Shown one piece after another: positions 44,386 to 53,110 of a stretch of DNA of 54,823 nt (position 1 is its first letter; each line of letters begins with the position of its first letter). The translations under genes were made by a program, and so were the position numbers. Source of the stretch: Oxalobacteraceae bacterium. GTDB lineage: Bacteria > Pseudomonadota > Gammaproteobacteria > Burkholderiales > Burkholderiaceae_D. Location of the stretch: the NCBI GenBank assembly GCA_027490725.1, contig JAIXXN010000034.1:1-54823 (forward strand), in the 5' to 3' direction. A model generated the notes under the pieces. It was not told the DNA's origin. It searched no databases and was given only the letters and a program-made list of their open reading frames with translations.

Positions 44386-47217
44386 ATGGACATGTTCGCG
44401 CAAGACGACCAGGTAGCCGACTGGGAAAACGCCCTGCTGCCCCTGCGCGGCGCGGCGCGTCTGCCGCTGCTGGTGCCGCTGGCCTGGCATCTGCGCCAGC
44501 GCGACAGCCGGCGTGCTGCCGCCCTTGCCAGCGAAGGCCAGCTATTACTGCGCAACACGCCCCTCCCCGATGCACAGCAGCGCCGCTTGAACGCCCGCTT
44601 GCAACTGGTGCAGGCAGAAACGGTCTGGCTGGCCGGCAATCTGGAAACCGCCAGCGAACTGCTGGAACCGGCCTACGAAATATTCTGCCATCTCGGTGAT
44701 CATCAAGGCTGTGCCGACACGCACTGGTTACGGGCCTGGGTCGCCATTGACCATGGTGACCATCGCAGCGCCGAAAGCGAACTGGAACTGATGGCTGCCG
44801 CCGCCCGTAGCGTGCACGATCAGGCGCGCGTCGATGTGGCCGAAGCGGCCACCGCACGCTGGGCGGTGCTGCACGACCTGATGTCGGCCGAACGCCGCTG
44901 GGGCGATCGTTTCCCCACCGGACAGGACTACCCGCCGGCCGTGGCCGCCTGGGTGTTCGATTACATCGGTCTGGCCGCCAGCCAGCACAGCAACAACGGC
45001 GCCGCCGTGCGCTATTACATTCACGCCTATGAAGCGGCGCTGGAATCGGGCCAGATCCGCATCGCCGTCACGGCAGCGATCAACATCGGCCTGAATTTCA
45101 CCATTCTCAACGACCACCACGCCGCCCTCGAATGGATGCAGAGCGCGCTCGATCTGGCGCGCCCGACCAACTGGCCGCGCAGCATTGGTGCGGCACTGGT
45201 GCATACCGCCGAAACCATGCGCCGGGTGGGACGGCTCGATGCCGCCGAAGAATTGCTGCGCGAAGCCCTGCAAGTGCTGACACCCCTGCCGGGTGCGCGC
45301 AGTTACGCGCACGCACTGTCCTATCTGGGCGATCTGGCGCTCGATCAGGGCGACTACGGCACTGCGCTGGAAGCCTTCCAGCGCATGCAGGCACGTGCCG
45401 ACGCCCTGCAACAGGCCGACTTCCAGTCGATCGCCCGGCGCGGACAGGCGCACGCACTGTGCTTCCTCGAGCGCGCCGAGGAAGCCCGTGCCATGGCGCA
45501 GCGCGCTGTCGAACTGGCGGCCGAACAGACCAACCGCTACAACCACGTGGCTGCGCTGCGGGTGCTGGCGGTGATCCACGAACGGCATCGTTTGCCGCCA
45601 CCGGGCGGCATGACCGAGCAGAACGCCACCCTGCACTATCTGTATCTGGCACTCGACGTGGCCGCCGGTATCGAAGGCTACACCCTGCCCGGTGACCTGC
45701 ACGATGCGCTGGGACGCGAATACGCCAACGTCGGCGACTACGCGAAAGCCTACGCGGCCGCTCAGGCCGCCGCAGCAGCGCGCCAGAAAACCCATAGTCA
45801 GGAAGCCACCAACCGCGCCATCGCCATGCAGGTGCACCACCAGACCGAGCACGCACGTGCCGAAGGTTTGCACCACCGCGAACTGGCCGCCTCGGAAGCA
45901 CGGCGCGCCGAATTGCTGCAGCAAACCAGCGATACGCTGGAACGGCTGTCTGCCATCGGCCAGGAAATTACCACCCACCTGAATGCGCACGCCGTGTTTC
46001 AGGCGCTCAATCGGCACGTGCAGGCCCTGCTGCCCGCCAACACCTACGCCATCTACCTGTGCAGCCGCGAGGGCGACAGCATCAGCCGGGTGTTCGGCAT
46101 GGAAAACGGCCAGCCCTTGCCGAGCAACACCATCGCGCTTCACCATCCGCGTGCCAACGCTGCGCGCTGCCTGCGCGAACGCTGCGAAATCTACATCGAA
46201 CAGGCTGGCGCAGCCGACATCGTACTGGCGCCCGGCACCCAGATCATGGCCAGCGCCCTGTATGTGCCGCTGATCGTCGGCGAGCGTACGCTGGGCGCGA
46301 TGACCGTACAGGCCAGCCATGCCAGCGCGTTCGGCGCGCGCGAACGGCTGATCTTCCGCACCCTGTGCGCCTACGGCGCCATCGCGCTCGACAATGCCGA
46401 AGCCTACCGCCAGCTCAAGGATGCCCAGACCCAGCTGGTATCGCAGGAAAAGCTGGCCGCCTTAGGCGCCCTGATGGCGGGCGTGGCGCACGAACTGAAT
46501 ACCCCGATCGGCAACAGCCTGCTGATTGCCAGCACGCTGGCGCAGAAAACCGATGAACTGGCCAGCCGTCTCGACGGCCCCGGCCTGCGCCGCTCGGAAC
46601 TGGCCACCTATATGAGCGACGCGCGCACCGCCCACGAACTGGTGATGCGCGGCCTGACCAGCGCCGCCGATCTGGTCAACAGCTTCAAACAGGTCGCGGT
46701 CGATCGCACCACCGAACAGCGGCGCAGCTTCAATCTGCAGCAGGTCAGCCACGAAGTGATCGCCACCATGATGAACCGGGTGCGCGCCGCCAACCATCGC
46801 CTCAGCGTCGAACTGCCCGACACGGTCGTGATGGACAGCTACCCCGGCCCCTACGGTCAGGTGATCGCCAACTTCATCAATAACGCCCTGCTACATGCCT
46901 TCGGCCGTGAACAGGGTGGCAGCATGCAGCTACAGGCCAGCACCCCGGTAGAAGGACGGGTGCTGATGACCTTCCGTGACAACGGCAGCGGCATCGCCCC
47001 GGAACATATGTCGCGCATTTTCGATCCCTTCTTTACCACCAAGCTGGGACAAGGCGGCAGCGGGCTGGGACTATCGATCAGCTATAACATCGTCACCTCC
47101 CTGCTGGGTGGCGAAATCAGCGTGGAAAGCTCGCCGCAAGGCACCTGTTTCACGCTCGACCTGCCGCTCACCGCGCCGCAACACCAGCAACCGGCCGCCA
47201 CCCAGATCTATAACTGA
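44386..47217 (+). CDS. TPR-GAF soluble sensor histidine kinase
   Basis: 943-residue histidine kinase without membrane helices. The first 480 or so residues are helical repeats of TPR type (for example the L-S-Y-L-G-D-L-A-L-D-Q-G-D-Y-G-T-A-L stretch), resembling tetratricopeptide sensor regions of signalling ATPases. A coiled linker leads to a GAF domain (about 530-680), then the dimerisation helix with phosphoacceptor His702 in M-A-G-V-A-H-E-L-N-T-P. The ATPase domain has the N box (N829-x-x-x-N833), G1 D-N-G-S-G-I (Asp865) and G2 G-Q-G-G-S-G-L-G-L (888 on). H-E-L-N-T-P-I-G places it in the HisKA-type family common in proteobacterial orphan kinases. No response regulator is adjacent, so the partner is unknown. 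A strong DNA-encoded N-terminal start is not evident, but the ATG at 44386 follows a plausible GCAAGGAAGC. Confidence 0.88.
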   Translation: MDMFAQDDQVADWENALLPLRGAARLPLLVPLAWHLRQRDSRRAAALASEGQLLLRNTPLPDAQQRRLNARLQLVQAETVWLAGNLETASELLEPAYEIFCHLGDHQGCADTHWLRAWVAIDHGDHRSAESELELMAAAARSVHDQARVDVAEAATARWAVLHDLMSAERRWGDRFPTGQDYPPAVAAWVFDYIGLAASQHSNNGAAVRYYIHAYEAALESGQIRIAVTAAINIGLNFTILNDHHAALEWMQSALDLARPTNWPRSIGAALVHTAETMRRVGRLDAAEELLREALQVLTPLPGARSYAHALSYLGDLALDQGDYGTALEAFQRMQARADALQQADFQSIARRGQAHALCFLERAEEARAMAQRAVELAAEQTNRYNHVAALRVLAVIHERHRLPPPGGMTEQNATLHYLYLALDVAAGIEGYTLPGDLHDALGREYANVGDYAKAYAAAQAAAAARQKTHSQEATNRAIAMQVHHQTEHARAEGLHHRELAASEARRAELLQQTSDTLERLSAIGQEITTHLNAHAVFQALNRHVQALLPANTYAIYLCSREGDSISRVFGMENGQPLPSNTIALHHPRANAARCLRERCEIYIEQAGAADIVLAPGTQIMASALYVPLIVGERTLGAMTVQASHASAFGARERLIFRTLCAYGAIALDNAEAYRQLKDAQTQLVSQEKLAALGALMAGVAHELNTPIGNSLLIASTLAQKTDELASRLDGPGLRRSELATYMSDARTAHELVMRGLTSAADLVNSFKQVAVDRTTEQRRSFNLQQVSHEVIATMMNRVRAANHRLSVELPDTVVMDSYPGPYGQVIANFINNALLHAFGREQGGSMQLQASTPVEGRVLMTFRDNGSGIAPEHMSRIFDPFFTTKLGQGGSGLGLSISYNIVTSLLGGEISVESSPQGTCFTLDLPLTAPQHQQPAATQIYN

Positions 47218-47312
47218 GCCTCGAAGAGTACGGCGGCGCGCTATCGCACCGCCCTGCCAGCTGTATAGACAGGAGATTCTGCGGCAATTCGACCTTTGCA
47301 CCGAATTGCCTT

Positions 47313-47342
47313 TATAATTGTCCGCTTCAGCTAAGCTTAGCT
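47313..47342 (+). promoter_or_regulatory. Possible argF promoter -10 and operator palindrome
   Basis: TATAAT at 47313-47318, followed at 47329-47342 by the perfect 14-base palindrome AGCTAAGCTTAGCT, which would sit at or just after the transcription start. The position suits a repressor operator or leader element for argF-argG. The -35 match is poor (TTCGAC, 19-base spacer). It does not look like an E. coli ARG box. Confidence 0.35.
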
Positions 47343-47392
47343 CAGCTGGCCAGGCACCTCGCCCCAAGCCAGCGCTTCTGTCAGTTGCCATT

Positions 47393-48319
47393 ATGTCTAT
47401 CCAAAAACCGATCAAGCACTACCTGCAGTTTTCCGACTTCACGCTGGACGAATACGAATACGTTATCGAGCGTGCGCACCTGATCAAACGGAAGTTCAAA
47501 AACTACGAGATTTACCACCCGCTGATCGACCGCACGCTGGTGATGGTGTTTGAAAAAAATTCTACCCGTACCCGTCTGTCCTTCGAAGCCGGCATGCACC
47601 AACTCGGTGGCGCCGCGATCTACCTGAACACCCGTGACTCGCAACTGGGACGTGGCGAACCTGTGGAAGACGCCGGCCAGGTCATGAGCCGGATGTGCGA
47701 CATCATCATGGTGCGCACCTTTGGTCAGGACATCATCGAACGCTTCGCTGCCAACTCGCGCGTGCCGGTAATTAATGGTCTGACCAACGAGCATCACCCA
47801 TGTCAGGTGTTTGCCGACATCTTCACCTATTACGAACACCGCGGCCCGATTACCGGCAAAACCGTGGCATGGATCGGCGACGCCAACAATATGCTGTACT
47901 CGTGGCTGCAGGCCGCCGAAGTGTTCGGCTTCCACGTCAACGTCTCGACGCCGAAAGGCTACGACATGGACATGTCGCTGGTCTCGACCCAGCGCTACAC
48001 CTTCTTCGACAACCCGTCCGACGCCTGCGTAGGCGCGCACCTGGTGAATACCGACGTCTGGACCAGCATGGGTTACGAAGCGGAAAACGCCGCCCGTATC
48101 GCTGCCTTCGACGGCTGGATCGTCGATAGCGCCAAGATGGCACGCGCTGCACCGGACGCGCTGTTTATGCACTGCCTGCCTGCACACCGCGGCGAAGAAG
48201 TTTCCGCCGACGTCATCGACGGCCCGCAATCGGTGGTCTGGGATGAGGCGGAAAACCGCCTGCACATCCAGAAGGCCCTGATCGAGTACCTGCTGCTCGG
48301 CCGCGTCGCCAACAACTAA
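47393..48319 (+). CDS. argF: Ornithine carbamoyltransferase
   Basis: 308-residue enzyme making citrulline from ornithine and carbamoyl phosphate, the sixth step of arginine synthesis. The carbamoyl-phosphate motif S-T-R-T-R (in [12 protein letters not shown]), H-P-C-Q-V-F-A-D and the ornithine-side [10 protein letters not shown] are all present. The ATG at 47393 gives the usual start [10 protein letters not shown]; an upstream in-frame ATG at 47318 overlaps the TATAAT and has no family support. It is followed after 23 bases by argG, the next enzyme of the pathway, so the two form an operon. Confidence 0.96.
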   Translation: MSIQKPIKHYLQFSDFTLDEYEYVIERAHLIKRKFKNYEIYHPLIDRTLVMVFEKNSTRTRLSFEAGMHQLGGAAIYLNTRDSQLGRGEPVEDAGQVMSRMCDIIMVRTFGQDIIERFAANSRVPVINGLTNEHHPCQVFADIFTYYEHRGPITGKTVAWIGDANNMLYSWLQAAEVFGFHVNVSTPKGYDMDMSLVSTQRYTFFDNPSDACVGAHLVNTDVWTSMGYEAENAARIAAFDGWIVDSAKMARAAPDALFMHCLPAHRGEEVSADVIDGPQSVVWDEAENRLHIQKALIEYLLLGRVANN

Positions 48320-48342
48320 CACATCAACCCATTGGAACTAGC

Positions 48343-49575
48343 ATGAGCGATATTAAAAAAGTAGTCCTCGCCTATTCGGGCGGTCTCGATACTTCCGTCA
48401 TTCTGAAATGGCTGCAAGATAACTACCAGTGCGAAATCGTCACCTTCACCGCCGACCTCGGTCAGGGCGAAGAACTGGAACCGGCCCGTGCCAAGGCACT
48501 GAAATTCGGCATCAAGCCAGAAAACATCTACATCGACGACGTGCGCGAAGAGTTCGTGCGCGACTTCGTGTTCCCTATGTTCCGTGCCAACACCGTGTAC
48601 GAAGGCGAATACCTGCTGGGTACCTCGATCGCCCGTCCACTGATCGCCAAACGTCTGATCGAGATCGCCAACGCCACCGGCGCCGACGCTATCTCGCACG
48701 GCGCGACCGGCAAAGGTAACGATCAGGTACGTTTCGAACTGGGTGCTTACGCACTGAAACCGGGCGTAAAAATCATCGCCCCATGGCGTGAATGGGATCT
48801 GCTGTCGCGCGAAAAACTGCTGAAATACGCAGAAGATGCCGGCATCGACATCGACATGAAACACAAAAACGGTGGCGCTCCATACTCGATGGACGCCAAC
48901 CTGCTGCACATCTCCTTCGAAGGCCGTCACCTCGAAAACCCGAGCGCGGAAGCCGAAGAAACCATGTGGCGCTGGAGTGTCAGCCCTGAGGCGGCACCGG
49001 ATCAGGCCGAGTATCTGGACATCGAATACGAACGTGGCGACATCGTTGCCCTGAACGGCGTACGCATGTCGCCAGCCACCGTGCTGACCGAACTGAACCG
49101 TCTGGGTGGCAAGCACGGCATCGGCCGTCTGGATCTGGTGGAAAACCGTTACGTCGGTATGAAGTCGCGCGGCTGCTACGAAACCCCGGGCGGCACCATC
49201 ATGCTCAAGGCGCACCGTGCGATCGAATCGATCACGCTGGACCGCGAAGTGGCCCACCTGAAAGACGACCTGATGCCACGTTACGCGTCGATGATCTACA
49301 ACGGCTACTGGTGGGCACCGGAACGCGTCGCGATCCAGACCCTGATCGACCACACCCAGGCTACCGTAAACGGCTGGGTACGCGTCAAGCTGTACAAAGG
49401 CAATGTGATCGTCGTGTCGCGCGATTCGAAAACCGATTCGCTGTTCGACATGAACATCGCGACCTTCGATGAAGACGGCGGCGCCTACAACCAGGCTGAC
49501 GCTGGTGGTTTCATCAAGCTGAACGCGCTGCGTATGCGCATCGCCGCCAATGCCCGCCTGAAACGCGGTCAATAA
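48343..49575 (+). CDS. argG: Argininosuccinate synthase
   Basis: 410-residue enzyme joining citrulline and aspartate with ATP to argininosuccinate. It opens with the PP-loop [10 protein letters not shown] and contains [13 protein letters not shown], both typical of type-1 ArgG. Length is normal (about 400). It is co-transcribed with argF and followed by a terminator at 49586. In many betaproteobacteria argF, argG, ppnP and murB lie together as here. Confidence 0.97.
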   Translation: MSDIKKVVLAYSGGLDTSVILKWLQDNYQCEIVTFTADLGQGEELEPARAKALKFGIKPENIYIDDVREEFVRDFVFPMFRANTVYEGEYLLGTSIARPLIAKRLIEIANATGADAISHGATGKGNDQVRFELGAYALKPGVKIIAPWREWDLLSREKLLKYAEDAGIDIDMKHKNGGAPYSMDANLLHISFEGRHLENPSAEAEETMWRWSVSPEAAPDQAEYLDIEYERGDIVALNGVRMSPATVLTELNRLGGKHGIGRLDLVENRYVGMKSRGCYETPGGTIMLKAHRAIESITLDREVAHLKDDLMPRYASMIYNGYWWAPERVAIQTLIDHTQATVNGWVRVKLYKGNVIVVSRDSKTDSLFDMNIATFDEDGGAYNQADAGGFIKLNALRMRIAANARLKRGQ

Positions 49576-49585
49576 TCAGTTTCCG

Positions 49586-49611
49586 GGCCGCTCGTTGAGC
49601 GGCCTTTTTTT
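49586..49611 (+). terminator. Terminator between argG and ppnP
   Basis: Perfect stem GGCCGCTC-GTT-GAGCGGCC followed by seven T. It ends only 14 bases before the ppnP start, and the ppnP ribosome binding site follows immediately, so ppnP expression must come from read-through or a promoter overlapping this region. Confidence 0.85.
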
Positions 49612-49625
49612 AGAGGATAGTGAGC

Positions 49626-49940
49626 ATGAGCAAGCAATTCGACAACGTCAGCGTGGTCAAACAGGGCAATAAATACTTCGATGGCAAATGCATCTCGTAC
49701 AACGTGCTGTTTGCTGACGGTAGCAAGAAAAGTGTCGGCGTGATCTTCCCTTCCAGCCTGACCTTCAACACGGGCGCACCGGAAGTGATGGAAATTCTCG
49801 GTGGCGTGTGCAAAGTCCGTCTGGCCGGTGCCAGTGACTGGACCAGCTACTCGGCTGGCCAATCGTTCAGCATCGCCGGCAACACCAGCTTCGACATCGA
49901 AACCGTCGAACTGCTGGACTACGTCTGCCACTTCGGCTGA
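49626..49940 (+). CDS. ppnP: Pyrimidine/purine nucleoside phosphorylase (PpnP)
   Basis: 104-residue cupin-like enzyme (DUF1255/YaiE) that splits several nucleosides with phosphate. It starts S-K-Q-F-D-N-V-S-V-V-K-Q-G-N-K-Y-F-D-G-K and has the family core strand F-N-T-G-A-P-E-V-M-E-I-L-G-G. The ATG at 49626 with GAGGA upstream is chosen over a GTG two codons earlier. Length is typical. The terminator hairpin of argG lies directly upstream (see that entry). Confidence 0.95.
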   Translation: MSKQFDNVSVVKQGNKYFDGKCISYNVLFADGSKKSVGVIFPSSLTFNTGAPEVMEILGGVCKVRLAGASDWTSYSAGQSFSIAGNTSFDIETVELLDYVCHFG

Positions 49941-49998
49941 TCGTCTGCACGGCGCGCAGCGTCTGCCTGCGCGCCTGAGCAGCTAGCCCTTACCCACT

Positions 49999-51027
49999 TC
50001 AGATAAACACCGGCTCCGGTTCCAGCAGCACGCCATAGCGCGCCTGCACATCCGCCTGAATTGCCCGCGCCAGCGCGACGATGTCTGCGCCCGTCGCCCC
50101 GCCCTGATTCACCAGCACCAGCGCCTGCTGCGGATACACACCGGCAGCGCCGAGCGAACGCCCTTTCCAGCCACACTGATCGATCAGCCAGCCCGCTGCC
50201 AGCTTCTCGCTGCCATCGGCCTGACGGTGATGCACCAGCGTGGGAAACTGTTCCAGCAAGGCTGAGCACAGCTCGGCACACACGACCGGATTCTTGAAGA
50301 AGCTCCCGGCATTGCCAATTTGCGCGGGATCTGGCAGTTTGCGACGCCGGATCGCAATCACCGTATCAGCCACCTGTTGCGGGGTGGGCGCCGTCAGCCC
50401 CTGCTGCGCCACCGCCTGCGCCAGCTCGGCATAACGCAGATTCGGCTGCCAGCGGCGCGGCAAGGCAAAGGTCACTGCCAGCACGATCAGTTCACGTCCC
50501 TCTGCCTGTTTGAAAATACTGTCGCGATAGCCGAAACGGCACTGCGCAGCGCTCATCTCGGCGCTGGCTCCGGTACGCGGATCGAACACCGTGACACTGT
50601 GTAAAAGGTCCTTGGTCTCGAGTCCGTACGCACCGATATTCTGGATAGGCGCCGCACCAACCGTGCCCGGAATCAGCGACAGATTTTCCAGCCCGCCATA
50701 GCCTTGCGCCAAGGTCCACTGCACGAACGCGTGCCAGTTTTCACCGGCCGCCGCGCGCACAAAATGATGCGTGTCATCGCTGCGCAGCAGCTCGCGCCCC
50801 TGCAACGCCATGTGCAACACCAGCCCGGAAAAATCGCCCGTGAACAACAGATTGCTCCCGCCTCCGAGCACCAGCTTCGGCAAAGTAGCCCATATGCCAT
50901 CAGCATAAACGCCGAACAGTTGCTCGGTTTTCGTGACACGCAAATACGCATGAGCGCTCGCGGCGATGCCAAAAGTGTTGAGAGATTGCAGCGGAAAATC
51001 GTACTGGATCGCGGAGTCGGAGGGCAT
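49999..51027 (-). CDS. murB: UDP-N-acetylenolpyruvoylglucosamine reductase
   Basis: 342-residue FAD enzyme that reduces UDP-GlcNAc-enolpyruvate to UDP-MurNAc in peptidoglycan synthesis. The N-F-T-type opening reads L-N-T-F-G-I-A, then L-G-G-G-S-N-L-L for FAD and L-I-P-G-T-V-G-A-A-P-I-Q-N-I-G-A-Y-G. It is an E. coli-type (type I) MurB, with the catalytic serine region G-N-A-G-S-F-F-K-N-P. The ATG at 51027 is preferred; an in-frame one at 51042 adds five residues. It is divergent from yajQ, an order that recurs in betaproteobacteria. Confidence 0.95.
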   Translation of the reverse strand: MPSDSAIQYDFPLQSLNTFGIAASAHAYLRVTKTEQLFGVYADGIWATLPKLVLGGGSNLLFTGDFSGLVLHMALQGRELLRSDDTHHFVRAAAGENWHAFVQWTLAQGYGGLENLSLIPGTVGAAPIQNIGAYGLETKDLLHSVTVFDPRTGASAEMSAAQCRFGYRDSIFKQAEGRELIVLAVTFALPRRWQPNLRYAELAQAVAQQGLTAPTPQQVADTVIAIRRRKLPDPAQIGNAGSFFKNPVVCAELCSALLEQFPTLVHHRQADGSEKLAAGWLIDQCGWKGRSLGAAGVYPQQALVLVNQGGATGADIVALARAIQADVQARYGVLLEPEPVFI

Positions 51028-51181
51028 GAGGGAAAAAAGCAAAATATTTTGACGATTATAGAGCCAAACCCGTAAAAAACCACGGTGTATATGGCGGTGT
51101 CGGCGCGGTTGTCCGTTAAAATATCAGCCTTAGTTGCAATGGCCGTGAAGCCCTTGCATGCCACACGTAAAGGAAATAAGC

Positions 51182-51667
51182 ATGCCGTCGTTTGATGTAG
51201 TCTCTGAAGCCGATATGATCGAAGTGAAAAACGCTGTCGAGCAATCACAGAAAGAAATCGCCACCCGCTTTGATTTCAAGGGCACTGGTGCTTCGATCGA
51301 GCATAAAGAATTCGAATTGACGGTGGTCGCCGATTCGGAATTTCAGCTGCAACAGGTACGCGATGTACTGACCGGCAAGCTGTCCAAACGCAAGGTTGAT
51401 GTACGCTTCCTCGACGATGGCGACATCAAGAAAATCGGCGGTGACAAGGTCAAGCAAGTGATCAAGGTCAAAAACGGTATCGAAACCGACGATGCCAAGA
51501 AAATCGTGCGCGTCATCAAGGATAGCAAGATCAAAGTACAAGCCAGCATTCAGGGCGACTCCGTACGCGTGACCGGCGCCAAGCGCGACGACCTGCAGTC
51601 GGCCATGGCGCTGCTGCGCAAAGAAGTACCGGAAACCCCGCTGGAGTTCAACAACTTCCGCGACTAA
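51182..51667 (+). CDS. yajQ: YajQ family nucleotide-binding protein
   Basis: 161-residue UPF0234/YajQ protein. It starts [10 protein letters not shown] and has the family core T-R-F-D-F-K-G-T and the final [17 protein letters not shown]. Members bind cyclic di-GMP in plant pathogens such as Xanthomonas, and other nucleotides or tRNA in other species, with two ferredoxin-like domains. The ATG at 51182 follows AAAGGAAAT and is preferred over an in-frame start at 51158. It is divergent from murB. Confidence 0.95.
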   Translation: MPSFDVVSEADMIEVKNAVEQSQKEIATRFDFKGTGASIEHKEFELTVVADSEFQLQQVRDVLTGKLSKRKVDVRFLDDGDIKKIGGDKVKQVIKVKNGIETDDAKKIVRVIKDSKIKVQASIQGDSVRVTGAKRDDLQSAMALLRKEVPETPLEFNNFRD

Positions 51668-51808
51668 ACCGCCCTAGCGCGGTACAACGCGCTGTCACAA
51701 TGCCGTAGTACGGCAGGAGTACAATCGACTTGGACTTCCTGCGCGCTACTACTGCGCTAATGTCGGGCGCCGTGCCCGACAACCACTTTCGGTAGTCTAA
51801 GGATAGCA

Positions 51809-53065
51809 ATGAAACGTGTTGATGATTTCCGCCTGCGATTTGGCAAAAACGAGTATGTGCCCATCATGATAGGCGGAATGGGTGTGGATATCTCGACCTC
51901 GGAACTGGCGCTGGAAGCAGCCCGTCTGGGCGGTATCGGGCATATTTCCGACGCCATGGTAGAAGACGTATCGGACCGTCGCTTCGATACCAGCTTCGTC
52001 AAGGAAAAGACCAAGCTCTACAAATTCAACATCAACAACATGGACAAAGCCGTGGTGCAGTTCGACCTCGGCCGTCTGGCAGAAGCCCAGCGCCTGCACA
52101 TCGGCAAAACCATGGAAGCGAAAAAAGGCCCGGGTCTGATCTTCGTGAACTGCATGGAAAAGCTGACCATGAACGGCCCACGCGAAACCCTGCGTACCCG
52201 TCTCAACGCCGCACTCGATGCCGGAATTGACGGCATCACCCTGTCGGCCGGTTTGCACTTTGGCTCGTTCGCCCTGATGGCCGATCACCCGCGCTTCCGC
52301 GAAGCCAAGCTGGGCATCATCGTCTCGTCGGTACGCGCTTTGCAGATCTTCCTGCGAAAAAACGCCAAACTCGACCGTCTGCCGGACTTCATCATCGTCG
52401 AAGGTCCGCTGGCCGGTGGCCACCTCGGTTTCGGCATGGACTGGGCCGATTACGACCTGATGACCATCACCAAGGAATTGCTGGACTACCTGAAAGCCGA
52501 ACAGCTGGACATCCCGCTGATCGCTGCGGGCGGTATCTTCACCGGTAGCGACGCCGTGCGCTTCCTGGAAGCCGGCGCTGCAGGGGTTCAGGTTGCGACC
52601 CGCTTCACCGTCGCCAAGGAATGCGGTCTGCCCGACAAAGTCAAACAGGAATACTTCAAAGCTAGCGAAGAAGACATCATCGTCAACGGCGTCTCGCCAA
52701 CCGGATATCCGATGCGTATGCTGAAGAGCACTCCGGCAATTGGCGCAGGCATCCGTCCGGGCTGCGAATCTTACGGTTACCTGCTCGACGCCACCGGCAA
52801 CTGCTCCTACATCAATGCCTACAACCGCGAAGTGGTAGCCAACCAGAGCGACAAGAATCTGCACATCATGGACAAGACCTGTCTGTGCACCCACATGCGC
52901 AACTTCAATTGCTGGACCTGCGGTCACTACACCTACCGCCTGAAAGACACTTCGCACAAGCAAGCCAATGGTGACTACCAGCTGCTGACGGCCGAGCACA
53001 TCTTCAAGGACTACCAGTTCAGCACCGACAATCAGGTCGCACTACCTGAAAAGGAAGCGGAATAA
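51809..53065 (+). CDS. Nitronate monooxygenase-like FMN protein, Cys tail
   Basis: 418-residue flavoprotein of the 2-nitropropane dioxygenase/nitronate monooxygenase family. It has P-I-M-I-G-G-M-G near the start, the H-L-G-F-G type loop, A-A-G-G-I-F-T-G-S-D-A-V-R-F-L and G-V-Q-V-A-T-R-F, the FMN phosphate-binding strands. It is longer than usual enzymes (about 320-360). The extra C-terminal part holds C-L-C (358-360) and C-W-T-C (368-371), a potential metal or redox site. The ATG at 51809 follows AAGGA. The substrate is unknown; nitronates, quinones and enoyl groups are all used in the family. It is followed by a strong terminator at 53071. Confidence 0.85.
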   Translation: MKRVDDFRLRFGKNEYVPIMIGGMGVDISTSELALEAARLGGIGHISDAMVEDVSDRRFDTSFVKEKTKLYKFNINNMDKAVVQFDLGRLAEAQRLHIGKTMEAKKGPGLIFVNCMEKLTMNGPRETLRTRLNAALDAGIDGITLSAGLHFGSFALMADHPRFREAKLGIIVSSVRALQIFLRKNAKLDRLPDFIIVEGPLAGGHLGFGMDWADYDLMTITKELLDYLKAEQLDIPLIAAGGIFTGSDAVRFLEAGAAGVQVATRFTVAKECGLPDKVKQEYFKASEEDIIVNGVSPTGYPMRMLKSTPAIGAGIRPGCESYGYLLDATGNCSYINAYNREVVANQSDKNLHIMDKTCLCTHMRNFNCWTCGHYTYRLKDTSHKQANGDYQLLTAEHIFKDYQFSTDNQVALPEKEAE

Positions 53066-53070
53066 ATAGC

Positions 53071-53099
53071 AACGGCGCTCACTGAGCGCCGTTTTTTTT
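53071..53099 (+). terminator. Terminator after nitronate monooxygenase gene
   Basis: Perfect stem AACGGCGCTC-ACT-GAGCGCCGTT followed by eight T. It ends just before the stop of the convergent CHASE-PAS gene and may serve both. Confidence 0.9.
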
Positions 53100-53110
53100 C
53101 GCTACGCCAA

